Below are positions 35,961 to 44,855 of a stretch of DNA of 64,000 nucleotides, one piece after another. Origin of the DNA: Ardenticatenaceae bacterium (lineage in GTDB: Bacteria > Chloroflexota > Anaerolineae > Promineifilales > Promineifilaceae); contig JACKCC010000011.1 of the NCBI GenBank assembly GCA_020634245.1, positions 310,001 to 374,000 on the forward strand. The letters run 5' to 3'. The number at the start of each line of letters is the position of its first letter. The first letter of the stretch is position 1. The position numbers and the translations under genes were made by a program. The notes below the pieces were generated by a model. The model had not been told where the DNA came from and made no database searches. It saw only the letters and a program-made list of their open reading frames with translations.

Positions 35961-36368
35961 TTACCAAATTTTACAGAGAACTTCGCCACCAACACCCAAA
36001 CGGCGAGCCTGCTGTCCAGTCATAACACCCTTAGATGTCGTCACAATCGCGGTACCCATACCACTTAACACCCAAGGAATATCATCTTTACCAACATAAA
36101 TCCGACGGCCCGGCTTACTCACTCTTTCCAGACCCGTGATAATCGAACGATAATTCCGACGATCCCCGGTGTACTTAAGTGTAATCTGCAAAACAGGCTG
36201 CGGTTTTTCCGGCATAACCTTATAATCTTCAATATACCCCTCGTCCTTCATCACCTTGGCAATCGCTTCCTTAGCTTTTGAATGGGGCATTGCAACAGTT
36301 GGATGCTGCCGCATCAAGGCATTACGCATCCGCGTCAACATATCAGCAATCGGATCACTCATTGACAT
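35961..36368 (-). CDS. rpsH: 30S ribosomal protein S8
   Basis: 135 residues. DPIADMLTRMRNAL opens it, and STSKGVMTGQQARR-like TTSKGVMTGQQARRLGVGGE near the end is typical. ATG 36368 is 6 bases after GGAGG. A primary 16S-binding protein, and in E. coli the spc-operon repressor. Confidence 0.97.
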   Translation of the reverse strand: MSMSDPIADMLTRMRNALMRQHPTVAMPHSKAKEAIAKVMKDEGYIEDYKVMPEKPQPVLQITLKYTGDRRNYRSIITGLERVSKPGRRIYVGKDDIPWVLSGMGTAIVTTSKGVMTGQQARRLGVGGEVLCKIW

Positions 36369-36381
36369 AATACACCTCCGC

Positions 36382-36564
36382 CTACCAGCTCGACTTCACA
36401 ACGCCAGGAATATTTCCCTTGAGCGCTTGCTCACGGAAGCAGATCCGACATAACCCGAAACGACGCATATACCCGCGCGGTCGGCCACATAACCGACAGC
36501 GGTTGCGAACACGAACCTTATACTTCCGGCTCGCTTCACGATTGATCATTGATTTTTTAGCCAT
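36382..36564 (-). CDS. rpsN: 30S ribosomal protein S14, zinc form (type Z)
   Basis: 60 residues with the short Cys4 form: CRLCGRPRGYMRRFGLCRIC. The paralogous long zinc-free S14 is not seen here. It lies between rplE and rpsH. Confidence 0.96.
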   Translation of the reverse strand: MAKKSMINREASRKYKVRVRNRCRLCGRPRGYMRRFGLCRICFREQALKGNIPGVVKSSW

Positions 36565-36606
36565 AAATTACTCCTGTTCGGCCAGATATCACAACCGAAC
36601 CGATTA

Positions 36607-37155
36607 TTAATTCTGATAAAAAGGCATGCCCAGCAGCGCCAACAAACGACGACCTTCCTCGTCTGTTTTAGCAGTGGTCACAATACTTACTTCCATACCC
36701 CGAATCTTGTCAATTTTGTCATATTCAATTTCCGGGAAAATGAGTTGTTCACGCAAGCCCAATGTATAATTGCCACGGCCGTCAAACGAATCCGGGGAAA
36801 TACCCTGGAAATCACGCGTACGAGGCAAGGCCACATGAATAAGACGCGTCAAAAAAGCCCACATCCGTTCATTACGCAACGTTACCTTCAGGCCAATTTG
36901 ACGGCCTTCACGCAACTTAAAAGCAGCAATAGATTTTTTAGCACGGGTGACAACCGGCTTTTGACCGGTAATTTGAACAATATCATTCGTGGCAAATTCA
37001 ATCGCCTTGGCATTATCCAAAGCTTCACCCAGCCCAACATTGATAACAACCTTGGTGATGCGGGGAACCTGCATCACATTGTCATAACCGAACTCTTCCA
37101 TCAAAGAAGCGGCTACATCATTTTTATACAATTCTTTCAACGGCGTAAATGCCAT
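36607..37155 (-). CDS. rplE: 50S ribosomal protein L5
   Basis: 182 residues from ATG 37155 (MAFTPLKELYKNDV) after ACTCGGAGGCATGAA; 23 further upstream codons in frame are rejected. VTLRNERMWAFLTRL and the SPDSFDGRGNYTLGLREQ region are L5 signatures. It binds 5S rRNA and touches P-site tRNA. Confidence 0.97.
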   Translation of the reverse strand: MAFTPLKELYKNDVAASLMEEFGYDNVMQVPRITKVVINVGLGEALDNAKAIEFATNDIVQITGQKPVVTRAKKSIAAFKLREGRQIGLKVTLRNERMWAFLTRLIHVALPRTRDFQGISPDSFDGRGNYTLGLREQLIFPEIEYDKIDKIRGMEVSIVTTAKTDEEGRRLLALLGMPFYQN

Positions 37156-37240
37156 TTCATGCCTCCGAGTTGAGTGGCAGGTCAGCCTGTACTTATCCAA
37201 AGCACATCGGGCTACCTGGCTCACCTCAAATTTTTATTGA

Positions 37241-37579
37241 TTAATCAAGGTCCACACCGCTTTTCTTGGCATAACGCACGCGGCGGGTTTTATTACTACC
37301 CTCAACAGGTTCACGCCGGATTCCAACCCGCGTTGGTTCACCCGTTTTCGGATCAACCAGCATCACATTAGAAACATCAACAGGTGCTTCAAATTCAATG
37401 ATGCCACCTTGGGCTTGGGAACGGCCGCCCGTCTGCTGAGGCTTTTGGTGTTTTTTAACAAGGTTAACACCAGAAACCACGACACGGCCTTTACTCGTTT
37501 CAACGCGTTGGACTGTACCTTCCACGCCTTTATAATTCCCGGCGATGACCCGAACTTTATCACCAACTTTAATACGCAT
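37241..37579 (-). CDS. rplX: 50S ribosomal protein L24
   Basis: 112 residues with the N-terminal KOW motif (GDKVRVIAGNYKGVEGTVQR) and GGIIEFEAPVDVSNVMLV. It initiates assembly of the large subunit. The C terminus is a few residues longer and more basic than the shortest homologues. Confidence 0.96.
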   Translation of the reverse strand: MRIKVGDKVRVIAGNYKGVEGTVQRVETSKGRVVVSGVNLVKKHQKPQQTGGRSQAQGGIIEFEAPVDVSNVMLVDPKTGEPTRVGIRREPVEGSNKTRRVRYAKKSGVDLD

Positions 37580-37603
37580 AGCAAAACCTTCCCGTTAAAT
37601 CTT

Positions 37604-37975
37604 TTACAGAGCTTCTGGAGCCAAGGACATAATCCGGCTGAACCCCTTGTCCCGTAGTTCTCGGGCCACAGGGCCAAAGATACGTGTCCCAATGGGTTGT
37701 TTACCATCAGCTCCTAAAATGACGGCGGCATTATCGTCAAAGCGGATATAGCTGCCATCATCACGCTTGAATTCTTTTTTGGTGCGCACGACAACCGCTT
37801 TAACAATCGTCCCTTTTTTCACAGATGAATTAGGAACGGCTTTTTTAACTGTCGCAGTCACTACGTCACCAATTCCACCATAACGGCGGCTGGATCCACC
37901 CATCACTTGGATAACCAAAAGCTCACGGGCGCCAGAGTTATCAGCTACATTTAAACGACTTTCACGTTGAATCAT
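37604..37975 (-). CDS. rplN: 50S ribosomal protein L14
   Basis: 123 residues: MIQRESRLNVADNSGAREL, then GDVVTATVKKAVPN and GTRIFGPVARELRDKGF. It forms the bridge to 16S rRNA at the subunit interface and is the binding site for silencing factors. Highly conserved length. Confidence 0.98.
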   Translation of the reverse strand: MIQRESRLNVADNSGARELLVIQVMGGSSRRYGGIGDVVTATVKKAVPNSSVKKGTIVKAVVVRTKKEFKRDDGSYIRFDDNAAVILGADGKQPIGTRIFGPVARELRDKGFSRIMSLAPEAL

Positions 37976-37987
37976 GACTGACCTCCG

Positions 37988-38239
37988 TTATTTTGCCCGT
38001 TCCAGGACGGAAACAACCGCGAACCGCTTGTGACGGCTCATTGGTTTTGACTCAATGATTTGAACGCGATCACCGGTACGGCATTCGTTCGCTTCATCAT
38101 GCGCCTTATATTTTTTGACCAAACGCAGGACTTTACCATATTTGGGGTGGCGTTTTGTTGTTGTTACAGCAACGACAACCGTTTTATCCATTTTGTCGCT
38201 GGTCACAACTCCGACTAAACGTTTACGTTGTTCTCTCAT
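37988..38239 (-). CDS. rpsQ: 30S ribosomal protein S17
   Basis: 83 residues, OB fold: RLVGVVTSDKMDKTVVVAV and ECRTGDRVQIIESKPMSRHK. It lies 7 bp after the rpmC stop. Confidence 0.97.
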   Translation of the reverse strand: MREQRKRLVGVVTSDKMDKTVVVAVTTTKRHPKYGKVLRLVKKYKAHDEANECRTGDRVQIIESKPMSRHKRFAVVSVLERAK

Positions 38240-38246
38240 TTCTCAC

Positions 38247-38690
38247 CTACCCTGCAATCTCATAACTGGTAACCAGTTGTGGTTGATCTTTTTGACGATA
38301 AGCCTTGCGCTGGGACGGCCGTTTCTTATTCAAATCAACCATCGCCGAAGCCAAATCTTTACCGTCACCATCAACAAACTCAACCTTCCAGGCCCAGACA
38401 TCCTTGTCACCCTCGTTATAAATAAAACGAGAAGTCGCTTGCCACACCTTGCCTACTAAAACCGAGGCAATCTCCGGTTGAGCCGCAGCCGCATCAATAG
38501 CCAGTTGACGCATGTTCAACACCGTTTTCAATTGGGCAATTTCTCGCCGTACCATTTTCAAACGAGAATAATCTTCCAACTGCGAGGATGCATTCCGAAA
38601 GCGAAGATTAAACATCTCCTCTCGGGCATTTTCCAGCATCTCTTCCAGCTTATCACCATTCATACCACGAAGTTCGACAATATTAGCCAT
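38247..38690 (-). CDS. rpmC: 50S ribosomal protein L29 with long C-terminal extension
   Basis: 147 residues, about twice the usual 60-70. Residues 1 to about 68 are normal L29: LRGMNGDKLEEMLENAREEM, FNLRFRNASSQLEDYSRLKM, RREIAQLKTVLN. The remaining ~80 residues (from DAAAAQPEIASVLVGKVWQA through WAWKVEFVDGDGKDLAS to QKDQPQLVTSYEIAG) are an added, apparently folded beta-rich region that I do not recognise. L29 sits at the peptide exit and is a docking site for trigger factor and SRP, so the extension would project near the tunnel mouth. The frame is clean and neighbours rplP and rpsQ are normal, so this is not a run-on. Confidence 0.92.
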   Translation of the reverse strand: MANIVELRGMNGDKLEEMLENAREEMFNLRFRNASSQLEDYSRLKMVRREIAQLKTVLNMRQLAIDAAAAQPEIASVLVGKVWQATSRFIYNEGDKDVWAWKVEFVDGDGKDLASAMVDLNKKRPSQRKAYRQKDQPQLVTSYEIAG

Positions 38691-39106
38691 TAGAGCCGAT
38701 CCTCCCGTGAAATAATTTGTGTTTTGATAGGCAGCTTATAACTGGCCAGATTTAGCGCTTCACGTGCCACATCTTCCGGAACCCCGGCTATTTCAAACAT
38801 AATACGGCCCGGTTTCACAACAGCTACCCAATGATCAACCGCACCTTTACCCTTACCCATACGGGTTTCCGCCGGTTTCGAAGTAACCGGTTTATCAGGG
38901 AATATTCGAATCCAATATTTACCACGCCGACGCATATGGCGGACTACGGTACGACGAATAGCTTCAATCTGGCGGCTGGTAATCCAGCCCGGTTCCAGAG
39001 CTTGAATACCAAACTCGCCATTCAGTAACTCAGAGCCACCTTTTGCCATACCCCGCATGCGACCACGGAATTGTTTGCGATATTTCACGCGTTTTGGCAT
39101 TAACAT
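38690..39106 (-). CDS. rplP: 50S ribosomal protein L16
   Basis: 138 residues: MPKRVKYRKQFRGRMRGMAK and GKGKGAVDHWVAVVKPGRIM. ATG 39106 is 8 bases after GGAGA; the alternative ATG two codons on matches the usual homologue start. It orders the A-site tRNA region. The stop overlaps the rpmC start by one base. Confidence 0.96.
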   Translation of the reverse strand: MLMPKRVKYRKQFRGRMRGMAKGGSELLNGEFGIQALEPGWITSRQIEAIRRTVVRHMRRRGKYWIRIFPDKPVTSKPAETRMGKGKGAVDHWVAVVKPGRIMFEIAGVPEDVAREALNLASYKLPIKTQIISREDRL

Positions 39107-39141
39107 AGTTTGTTCTCCAACAATCAGTCTACCCGGCGAGT

Positions 39142-39807
39142 TTACTCACTGATATAGACATCAGTTGCCTCACTCTTCTGAGGCAAAATCTCACCTTTGT
39201 AGACCCACACTTTCACACCAATTTGTCCGAAGGTCGTCAGTGCTTCAGCAAAACCATAGTCCAGATCCGCACGAATCGTATTACGGGGGACACGCCCGTC
39301 CCACACCTTCTCTTTTCGCGCCATTTCCGAACCACCCAAACGGCCGCCTACTTCAATACGAACTCCCTCAACACCCTGGCGCATCGCCTGCATAACAGCA
39401 CGCTTCATTGCCCGGCCATGAGAAATCCGCCGCTGCAACTGACTCGCAATATTCTCAGCAATCAAATACGCATCCGTGTCCGGAGAACTGATCTCCTCAA
39501 CCTCAAGTTTCACCGATTTGCCAGTCAAATCCTTAAGCTTGTTTCTCAATTCCTTAACCGAAGCACCCTTCCGGCCAATCACAATACCCGGTTTGGCCGT
39601 ATGAATCGTCACTTGAACCTGATTAGGAGCACGCTCGATTTCTAAACCAGAAACACCAGCTTGCGACAGCTCATCTTTAATCAATTTGCGAATCGCAAAA
39701 TCCTCATGCAGTAATTCTTCGTACCGCTTACCTTCAGCAAACCATCGCGTATTCCAATCGCGAATAGATTTCAAACGGAATCCAATAGGATGTACTTTTC
39801 GTCCCAA
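39142..39807 (-). CDS. rpsC: 30S ribosomal protein S3
   Basis: 221 residues from TTG 39807, which gives the canonical (M)GRKVHPIGFRLKSIRDW and lies 7 bases after GGAGG; the ATG 18 bases upstream would place the Shine-Dalgarno inside the gene. The KH domain (GIVIGRKGASVKELRNKL) and C-terminal domain (RISHGRAMKRAVMQAM) are intact. It helps form the mRNA entry tunnel helicase. Confidence 0.96.
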   Translation of the reverse strand: MGRKVHPIGFRLKSIRDWNTRWFAEGKRYEELLHEDFAIRKLIKDELSQAGVSGLEIERAPNQVQVTIHTAKPGIVIGRKGASVKELRNKLKDLTGKSVKLEVEEISSPDTDAYLIAENIASQLQRRISHGRAMKRAVMQAMRQGVEGVRIEVGGRLGGSEMARKEKVWDGRVPRNTIRADLDYGFAEALTTFGQIGVKVWVYKGEILPQKSEATDVYISE

Positions 39808-39847
39808 CGTTATTCCTCCATGCAACCGTTAAAGGTTGCCGCGATCA

Positions 39848-40228
39848 TTAAAGATCGCCATAGTCCACCACTTCACGCTCAGCCAACACCACAGTAATAT
39901 GCGACGAACGACGAATAATCGGTCGGAAACGGCCGCGGCCAGCAAAACGACCACCATAAGGCGCTTTACGATGACGGGGGCCTTCATCAGCAAAGATACG
40001 GCTTACATAAAGCTCACCAATCTCCAGACCAAAATTTTGTTCAGCATTAGCCACAGCCGATTGAATCAGCTTAAAGACTGGTTCAGCTGCCCTTTGAGGC
40101 ATAAAACGCAGCTTATCCATAGCTTCCTGTGCATCCATACCCCGCACAACATCCACAACCAGCCGAACCTTACGTGGTGAAATCGGAATAAAACGTGCTT
40201 TCGCTTTAACTTCAAATGCTTCAGCCAT
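39848..40228 (-). CDS. rplV: 50S ribosomal protein L22
   Basis: 126 residues: FIPISPRKVRLVVDVVRGMD and RGRFRPIIRRSSHITVVLAE. The extended hairpin loop (FADEGPRHRKAPYGGRFAGR) is the part that lines the exit tunnel. The start overlaps the rpsS stop by one base. Confidence 0.97.
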   Translation of the reverse strand: MAEAFEVKAKARFIPISPRKVRLVVDVVRGMDAQEAMDKLRFMPQRAAEPVFKLIQSAVANAEQNFGLEIGELYVSRIFADEGPRHRKAPYGGRFAGRGRFRPIIRRSSHITVVLAEREVVDYGDL

Positions 40229-40509
40229 TACCGACGCCCCTTCTTCTCAGCCTTACTAATATGGCCGCGAAATGTTCGAGTTGGGGCAAACTCACCCAGT
40301 TTATGACCAACCATATTTTCCGTCACATAAATAGGAATATGACGGCGGCCATCATAAACAGCAATCGTATGTCCCACCATTTGCGGAAAAATCGTACTCG
40401 CTCGCGACCAGGTACGAATAACCTGGCGATTTTTCGAGGCATTCAGTTTTTCCACTTTCTTCAACAATTTAGGGTCAATATAAGGACCTTTCTTTAATGA
40501 TCGTGACAT
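40228..40509 (-). CDS. rpsS: 30S ribosomal protein S19
   Basis: 93 residues: MSRSLKKGPYIDPKLLKKVE and MVGHKLGEFAPTRTFRGH. It contacts S13 and A-site tRNA. 11 bp after rplB. Confidence 0.98.
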   Translation of the reverse strand: MSRSLKKGPYIDPKLLKKVEKLNASKNRQVIRTWSRASTIFPQMVGHTIAVYDGRRHIPIYVTENMVGHKLGEFAPTRTFRGHISKAEKKGRR

Positions 40510-40520
40510 CCTCTTACCTC

Positions 40521-41360
40521 CTACCGACGCTTCTTAGACCGACGACGGAAAATAAATTTATCGGTAGACTTATTATTACGGGTCCGCCGTCCTTGCGCCG
40601 GTTGTCCCCACGGCGTTTTAGGAGCAGCCATACCAATCGGTGAACGGCCTTCACCACCACCATGCGGGTGATCGTTCGGGTTCATCGCCGAGCCGCGGAC
40701 CGTCGGGCGAATGCCCATGTGACGCTTACGGCCAGCCTTGCCCAGTTTCACATTACCATGCTCCACATTACCTACCTGACCAATCGTCGCCAGACATTCT
40801 TGTGGTACATAACGCTCTTCACCAGATGGCAAACGAAGAGTCACATACTGCGGATGATCCTTCGACAACAATTGAGCCGAAGTACCAGCCGAGCGCACCA
40901 TTTGTCCACCACGGCCAACTTGCAGCTCAATATTATGCACCTGTGTACCTAAAGGAATGTTTTGCAGTGGCAACGCATTACCCGGTCGGATTTCGGCATT
41001 AGGACCACTCATCACATCGTCGCCCACACGCAGACCCAACGGTGCAACAATGTACCGTTTCTCACCGTCTGCATATACAAGCAACGCAATACGAGCCGAG
41101 CGATTGGGATCATATTCAATCGAAACGACCTGGGCCGGAATACCAAACTTGTCCCGCTTAAAATCAATTAAACGGTAACGGCGTTTGTGACCACCACCAC
41201 GGTGGCGAACAGTCACCTTTCCACGAAAATTGCGGCCGGCACGTTTACGCAAACCCTTCACTAAAGATGGTTCTGGCTGCGTACGCGTGATCTCCTCAAA
41301 GGTCTGTCCGCTCATGTCACGGCGACCAGGAGAAGTCGGCTTAAACACTTTAATCGGCAT
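40521..41360 (-). CDS. rplB: 50S ribosomal protein L2
   Basis: 279 residues. RHRGGGHKRRYRLIDFKRDK and the essential AMNPNDHPHGGGEGRSPIG loop with the His needed for peptidyl transfer support. It follows rplW after a 96-bp gap holding a small hairpin (GGTTTATTGAAGAAACC on the minus strand). Confidence 0.98.
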   Translation of the reverse strand: MPIKVFKPTSPGRRDMSGQTFEEITRTQPEPSLVKGLRKRAGRNFRGKVTVRHRGGGHKRRYRLIDFKRDKFGIPAQVVSIEYDPNRSARIALLVYADGEKRYIVAPLGLRVGDDVMSGPNAEIRPGNALPLQNIPLGTQVHNIELQVGRGGQMVRSAGTSAQLLSKDHPQYVTLRLPSGEERYVPQECLATIGQVGNVEHGNVKLGKAGRKRHMGIRPTVRGSAMNPNDHPHGGGEGRSPIGMAAPKTPWGQPAQGRRTRNNKSTDKFIFRRRSKKRR

Positions 41361-41456
41361 ATTTCCTCCAGAGACAGTTTTTAGGTTTCTTCAATAAACC
41401 GGAACATAACCCCTGTTTATCCGAAACCCTCATCCCTGCTCAAACAAAATTAACGA

Positions 41457-41756
41457 CTAAACACCTTCAAACAAATCAATACTATTACCAGGAGAAAGGG
41501 TAACGACAGCCTTTTTCCAGCCAGCCTTGCGAATCGTCATACTACGCCAGCGGCGTGCACGCTTAGCCGGCATATTGGCAATACGTACTTTTTCCACATT
41601 CACATCGGGCCAGGCTAATTCAACAGCCTGCTTAATTTGCATCTTGTTCGCCCGTGAGTCGACGACAAAAGAGTATTGATTGTGCAGATCAACCAGATAA
41701 CTGCTTTTTTCCGTCACCATTGGACGGCGAATAATTTCACGCCAATGTAATTGCAT
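41457..41756 (-). CDS. rplW: 50S ribosomal protein L23
   Basis: 99 residues: IIRRPMVTEKSSYLVDLHNQ, VVDSRANKMQIKQAVE and a basic loop KRARRWRSMTIRKAGWKKAV. It forms the main docking site of trigger factor and SRP at the tunnel exit, next to the extended L29. Confidence 0.97.
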   Translation of the reverse strand: MQLHWREIIRRPMVTEKSSYLVDLHNQYSFVVDSRANKMQIKQAVELAWPDVNVEKVRIANMPAKRARRWRSMTIRKAGWKKAVVTLSPGNSIDLFEGV

Positions 41757-41759
41757 TTC

Positions 41760-42419
41760 TTACTCCTCCTCATCGAACTCAGTAAAATCAAGAGATTCAA
41801 CAGCCAAGAAGCTGTTCAATGCTTCTAAAGACGACAAAGGCATGACAACTTTTTCATGGCCAAGTAAATCTCGAATATTCAAATAAGTCGCTCGTATCGA
41901 CTTTGCATTTGGCAAATTACGGACGGATTTATCAACGTTCTCGTTTGCCTCGGGCAATAAAACCAATACGCTTGAACCTTTAGCCAACCGATCGAATACG
42001 GCAACCATATCTTTTGTCTTAGGTTGATCCAAAGTTAGATTATCTAAAACAACAATGTCCCCATTGCTTGCTTTAATAGTTAAAGCGGAACGCAAGGCCG
42101 CCCGGCGCATTTTACGTGGCATGTCTTTGACATAGCTGCGGGGTTTGGGGCCATGGGCCACGCCGCCACCCACAAAAATTGGCGCTTTGCGGCTGCCATG
42201 ACGGGCATTACCAGTCCCTTTTTGGCGATACATTTTGGCAGTCGTCCGATTTACTTCTGACCGTCCTTTTGCCTTGTGTGTGCCCTGGCGTGCATTAGCC
42301 AATTGACGTACTAATGCCTGGTGCATCAAACCGCGATTTATTTTTGCTTCAAAAACACTTTCCGGAAGCTCAACGGTGCCTACTTCCTCACCAGCCATAT
42401 TGAAAATTGAAACATTCAT
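41760..42419 (-). CDS. rplD: 50S ribosomal protein L4
   Basis: 219 residues from ATG 42419 (MNVSIFNMAGEEVGTVEL) behind ACGGAGGCGTTGAG; an in-frame extension into rplC is rejected. The tunnel-lining loop RQKGTGNARHGSRKAPIFVG is present. In E. coli L4 represses its own S10 operon. The C terminus ends in acidic EFDEEE. Confidence 0.96.
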   Translation of the reverse strand: MNVSIFNMAGEEVGTVELPESVFEAKINRGLMHQALVRQLANARQGTHKAKGRSEVNRTTAKMYRQKGTGNARHGSRKAPIFVGGGVAHGPKPRSYVKDMPRKMRRAALRSALTIKASNGDIVVLDNLTLDQPKTKDMVAVFDRLAKGSSVLVLLPEANENVDKSVRNLPNAKSIRATYLNIRDLLGHEKVVMPLSSLEALNSFLAVESLDFTEFDEEE

Positions 42420-42432
42420 CTCAACGCCTCCG

Positions 42433-43101
42433 TTAACTCTTTGCCGCATCGCGGATAATGACAAAGCTGCCTTTTGAGCCTGGAACAGACCCTTTGATAG
42501 CAATTAAGTGGTTTTCAGGATCAATTTGAACAACTTCCAGGTTCTGCGATGTGAATCGTTCATTTCCCATCCGACCGGCCATCTTTTTCCCTTTGAAAAC
42601 GTGAGCCGTTCCTGAGGTGGCACCAATTGAGCCGGGAGCGCGATGGCGATCAGATTGGCCGTGTGTTTTAACACCGCCACCAAAGCCATGTCGTTTTACA
42701 ACACCGGCGAAACCGCGACCTTTGGTTTTGCCTGTCACATCTACTTTATCGCCGACTTCAAACTGCTCAACAGTCAGTTTTTGACCAACTTTATGGTTAA
42801 CGGCCGTTTTTGTACGGAACTCGCGCAAAAAACGGACAGGTGGCACACCATTACCCTTTTTACGTCGAGGGTGTTTATTGTCCGGCTTAACCAAGCCCAA
42901 ATGGCCCTTCTGTCCCTTGGACAACCGTTTTTCTTTAATTTCTTCAAAACCGACCTGAACAGCTTCATATCCGTCGGTGTTTTTCGTCTTAACCTGCGTT
43001 ACATAGCATGGCCCGGCCTTAATAACCGTTACAGGCGTAACAACACCCTGTTCATCAAAAACCTGGGTCATGCCTACTTTAATACCTAATAAACCTTTCA
43101 C
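42433..43101 (-). CDS. rplC: 50S ribosomal protein L3
   Basis: 222 residues from GTG 43101 after GGGAGGATTTT. GLLGIKVGMTQVFDEQG, TKGRGFAGVVKRHGFGGG and the SIGATSGTAHVFKGKKMAGR loop are diagnostic; the loop approaches the peptidyl transferase centre. 122 bp separate it from rpsJ, without a gene. Confidence 0.97.
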   Translation of the reverse strand: MKGLLGIKVGMTQVFDEQGVVTPVTVIKAGPCYVTQVKTKNTDGYEAVQVGFEEIKEKRLSKGQKGHLGLVKPDNKHPRRKKGNGVPPVRFLREFRTKTAVNHKVGQKLTVEQFEVGDKVDVTGKTKGRGFAGVVKRHGFGGGVKTHGQSDRHRAPGSIGATSGTAHVFKGKKMAGRMGNERFTSQNLEVVQIDPENHLIAIKGSVPGSKGSFVIIRDAAKS

Positions 43102-43223
43102 AAAATCCTCCCAGGACTGTCAGCAATAATACGCTGCATCATCCTTCTCAGAGTTCATCCGTAGAAAAATCGAGCAAAAACGGTCAGACACTTCAGCCGC
43201 TTTCTCGAGTTCTATTTCTACAA

Positions 43224-43532
43224 TCAGATTGAAATTTCGATATCAACACCAGCTGGCAAATTCAATCGCATCAATGTATCAATCGTTTTCGAGTCCGGAT
43301 TCACAACGTCAATGAGACGCTTATGTGTACGAATCTCAAAATGTTCATGAGAATCTTTATCAATAAACGTACTACGTCTTACAGTAAAACGTTCCAGCTT
43401 CGTCGGTAACGGAACTGGGCCAATCACACGGGCACCGGTTCTTTCGGCCGTGCCCACAATGCGCTTTGCAGATTGATCGAGCACACGATGATCATATGCT
43501 TTTAAACGAATGCGAATTTTTTGCTTAGCCAT
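43224..43532 (-). CDS. rpsJ: 30S ribosomal protein S10
   Basis: 102 residues from ATG 43532 (MAKQKIRIRLKAYDHRVLDQ), with GAGG upstream. GPVPLPTKLERFTVRRSTF and HEHFEIRTHKRLIDV are typical. Besides the ribosome, S10 (NusE) joins antitermination complexes. It lies 53 bp after tuf and opens the S10 group. Confidence 0.97.
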   Translation of the reverse strand: MAKQKIRIRLKAYDHRVLDQSAKRIVGTAERTGARVIGPVPLPTKLERFTVRRSTFIDKDSHEHFEIRTHKRLIDVVNPDSKTIDTLMRLNLPAGVDIEISI

Positions 43533-43585
43533 AATTGCCTCAATTAAAGGGGGTTGTACCCTAAGGCACACCCCCCAATTACTGT

Positions 43586-44788
<1,203 letters not shown>

Positions 44789-44855
44789 TTTACTTTTTCC
44801 TCTCTACCAAACTTAATAAAACCCGGATACCCGGAAAATCAGTATATCAGCTTTC

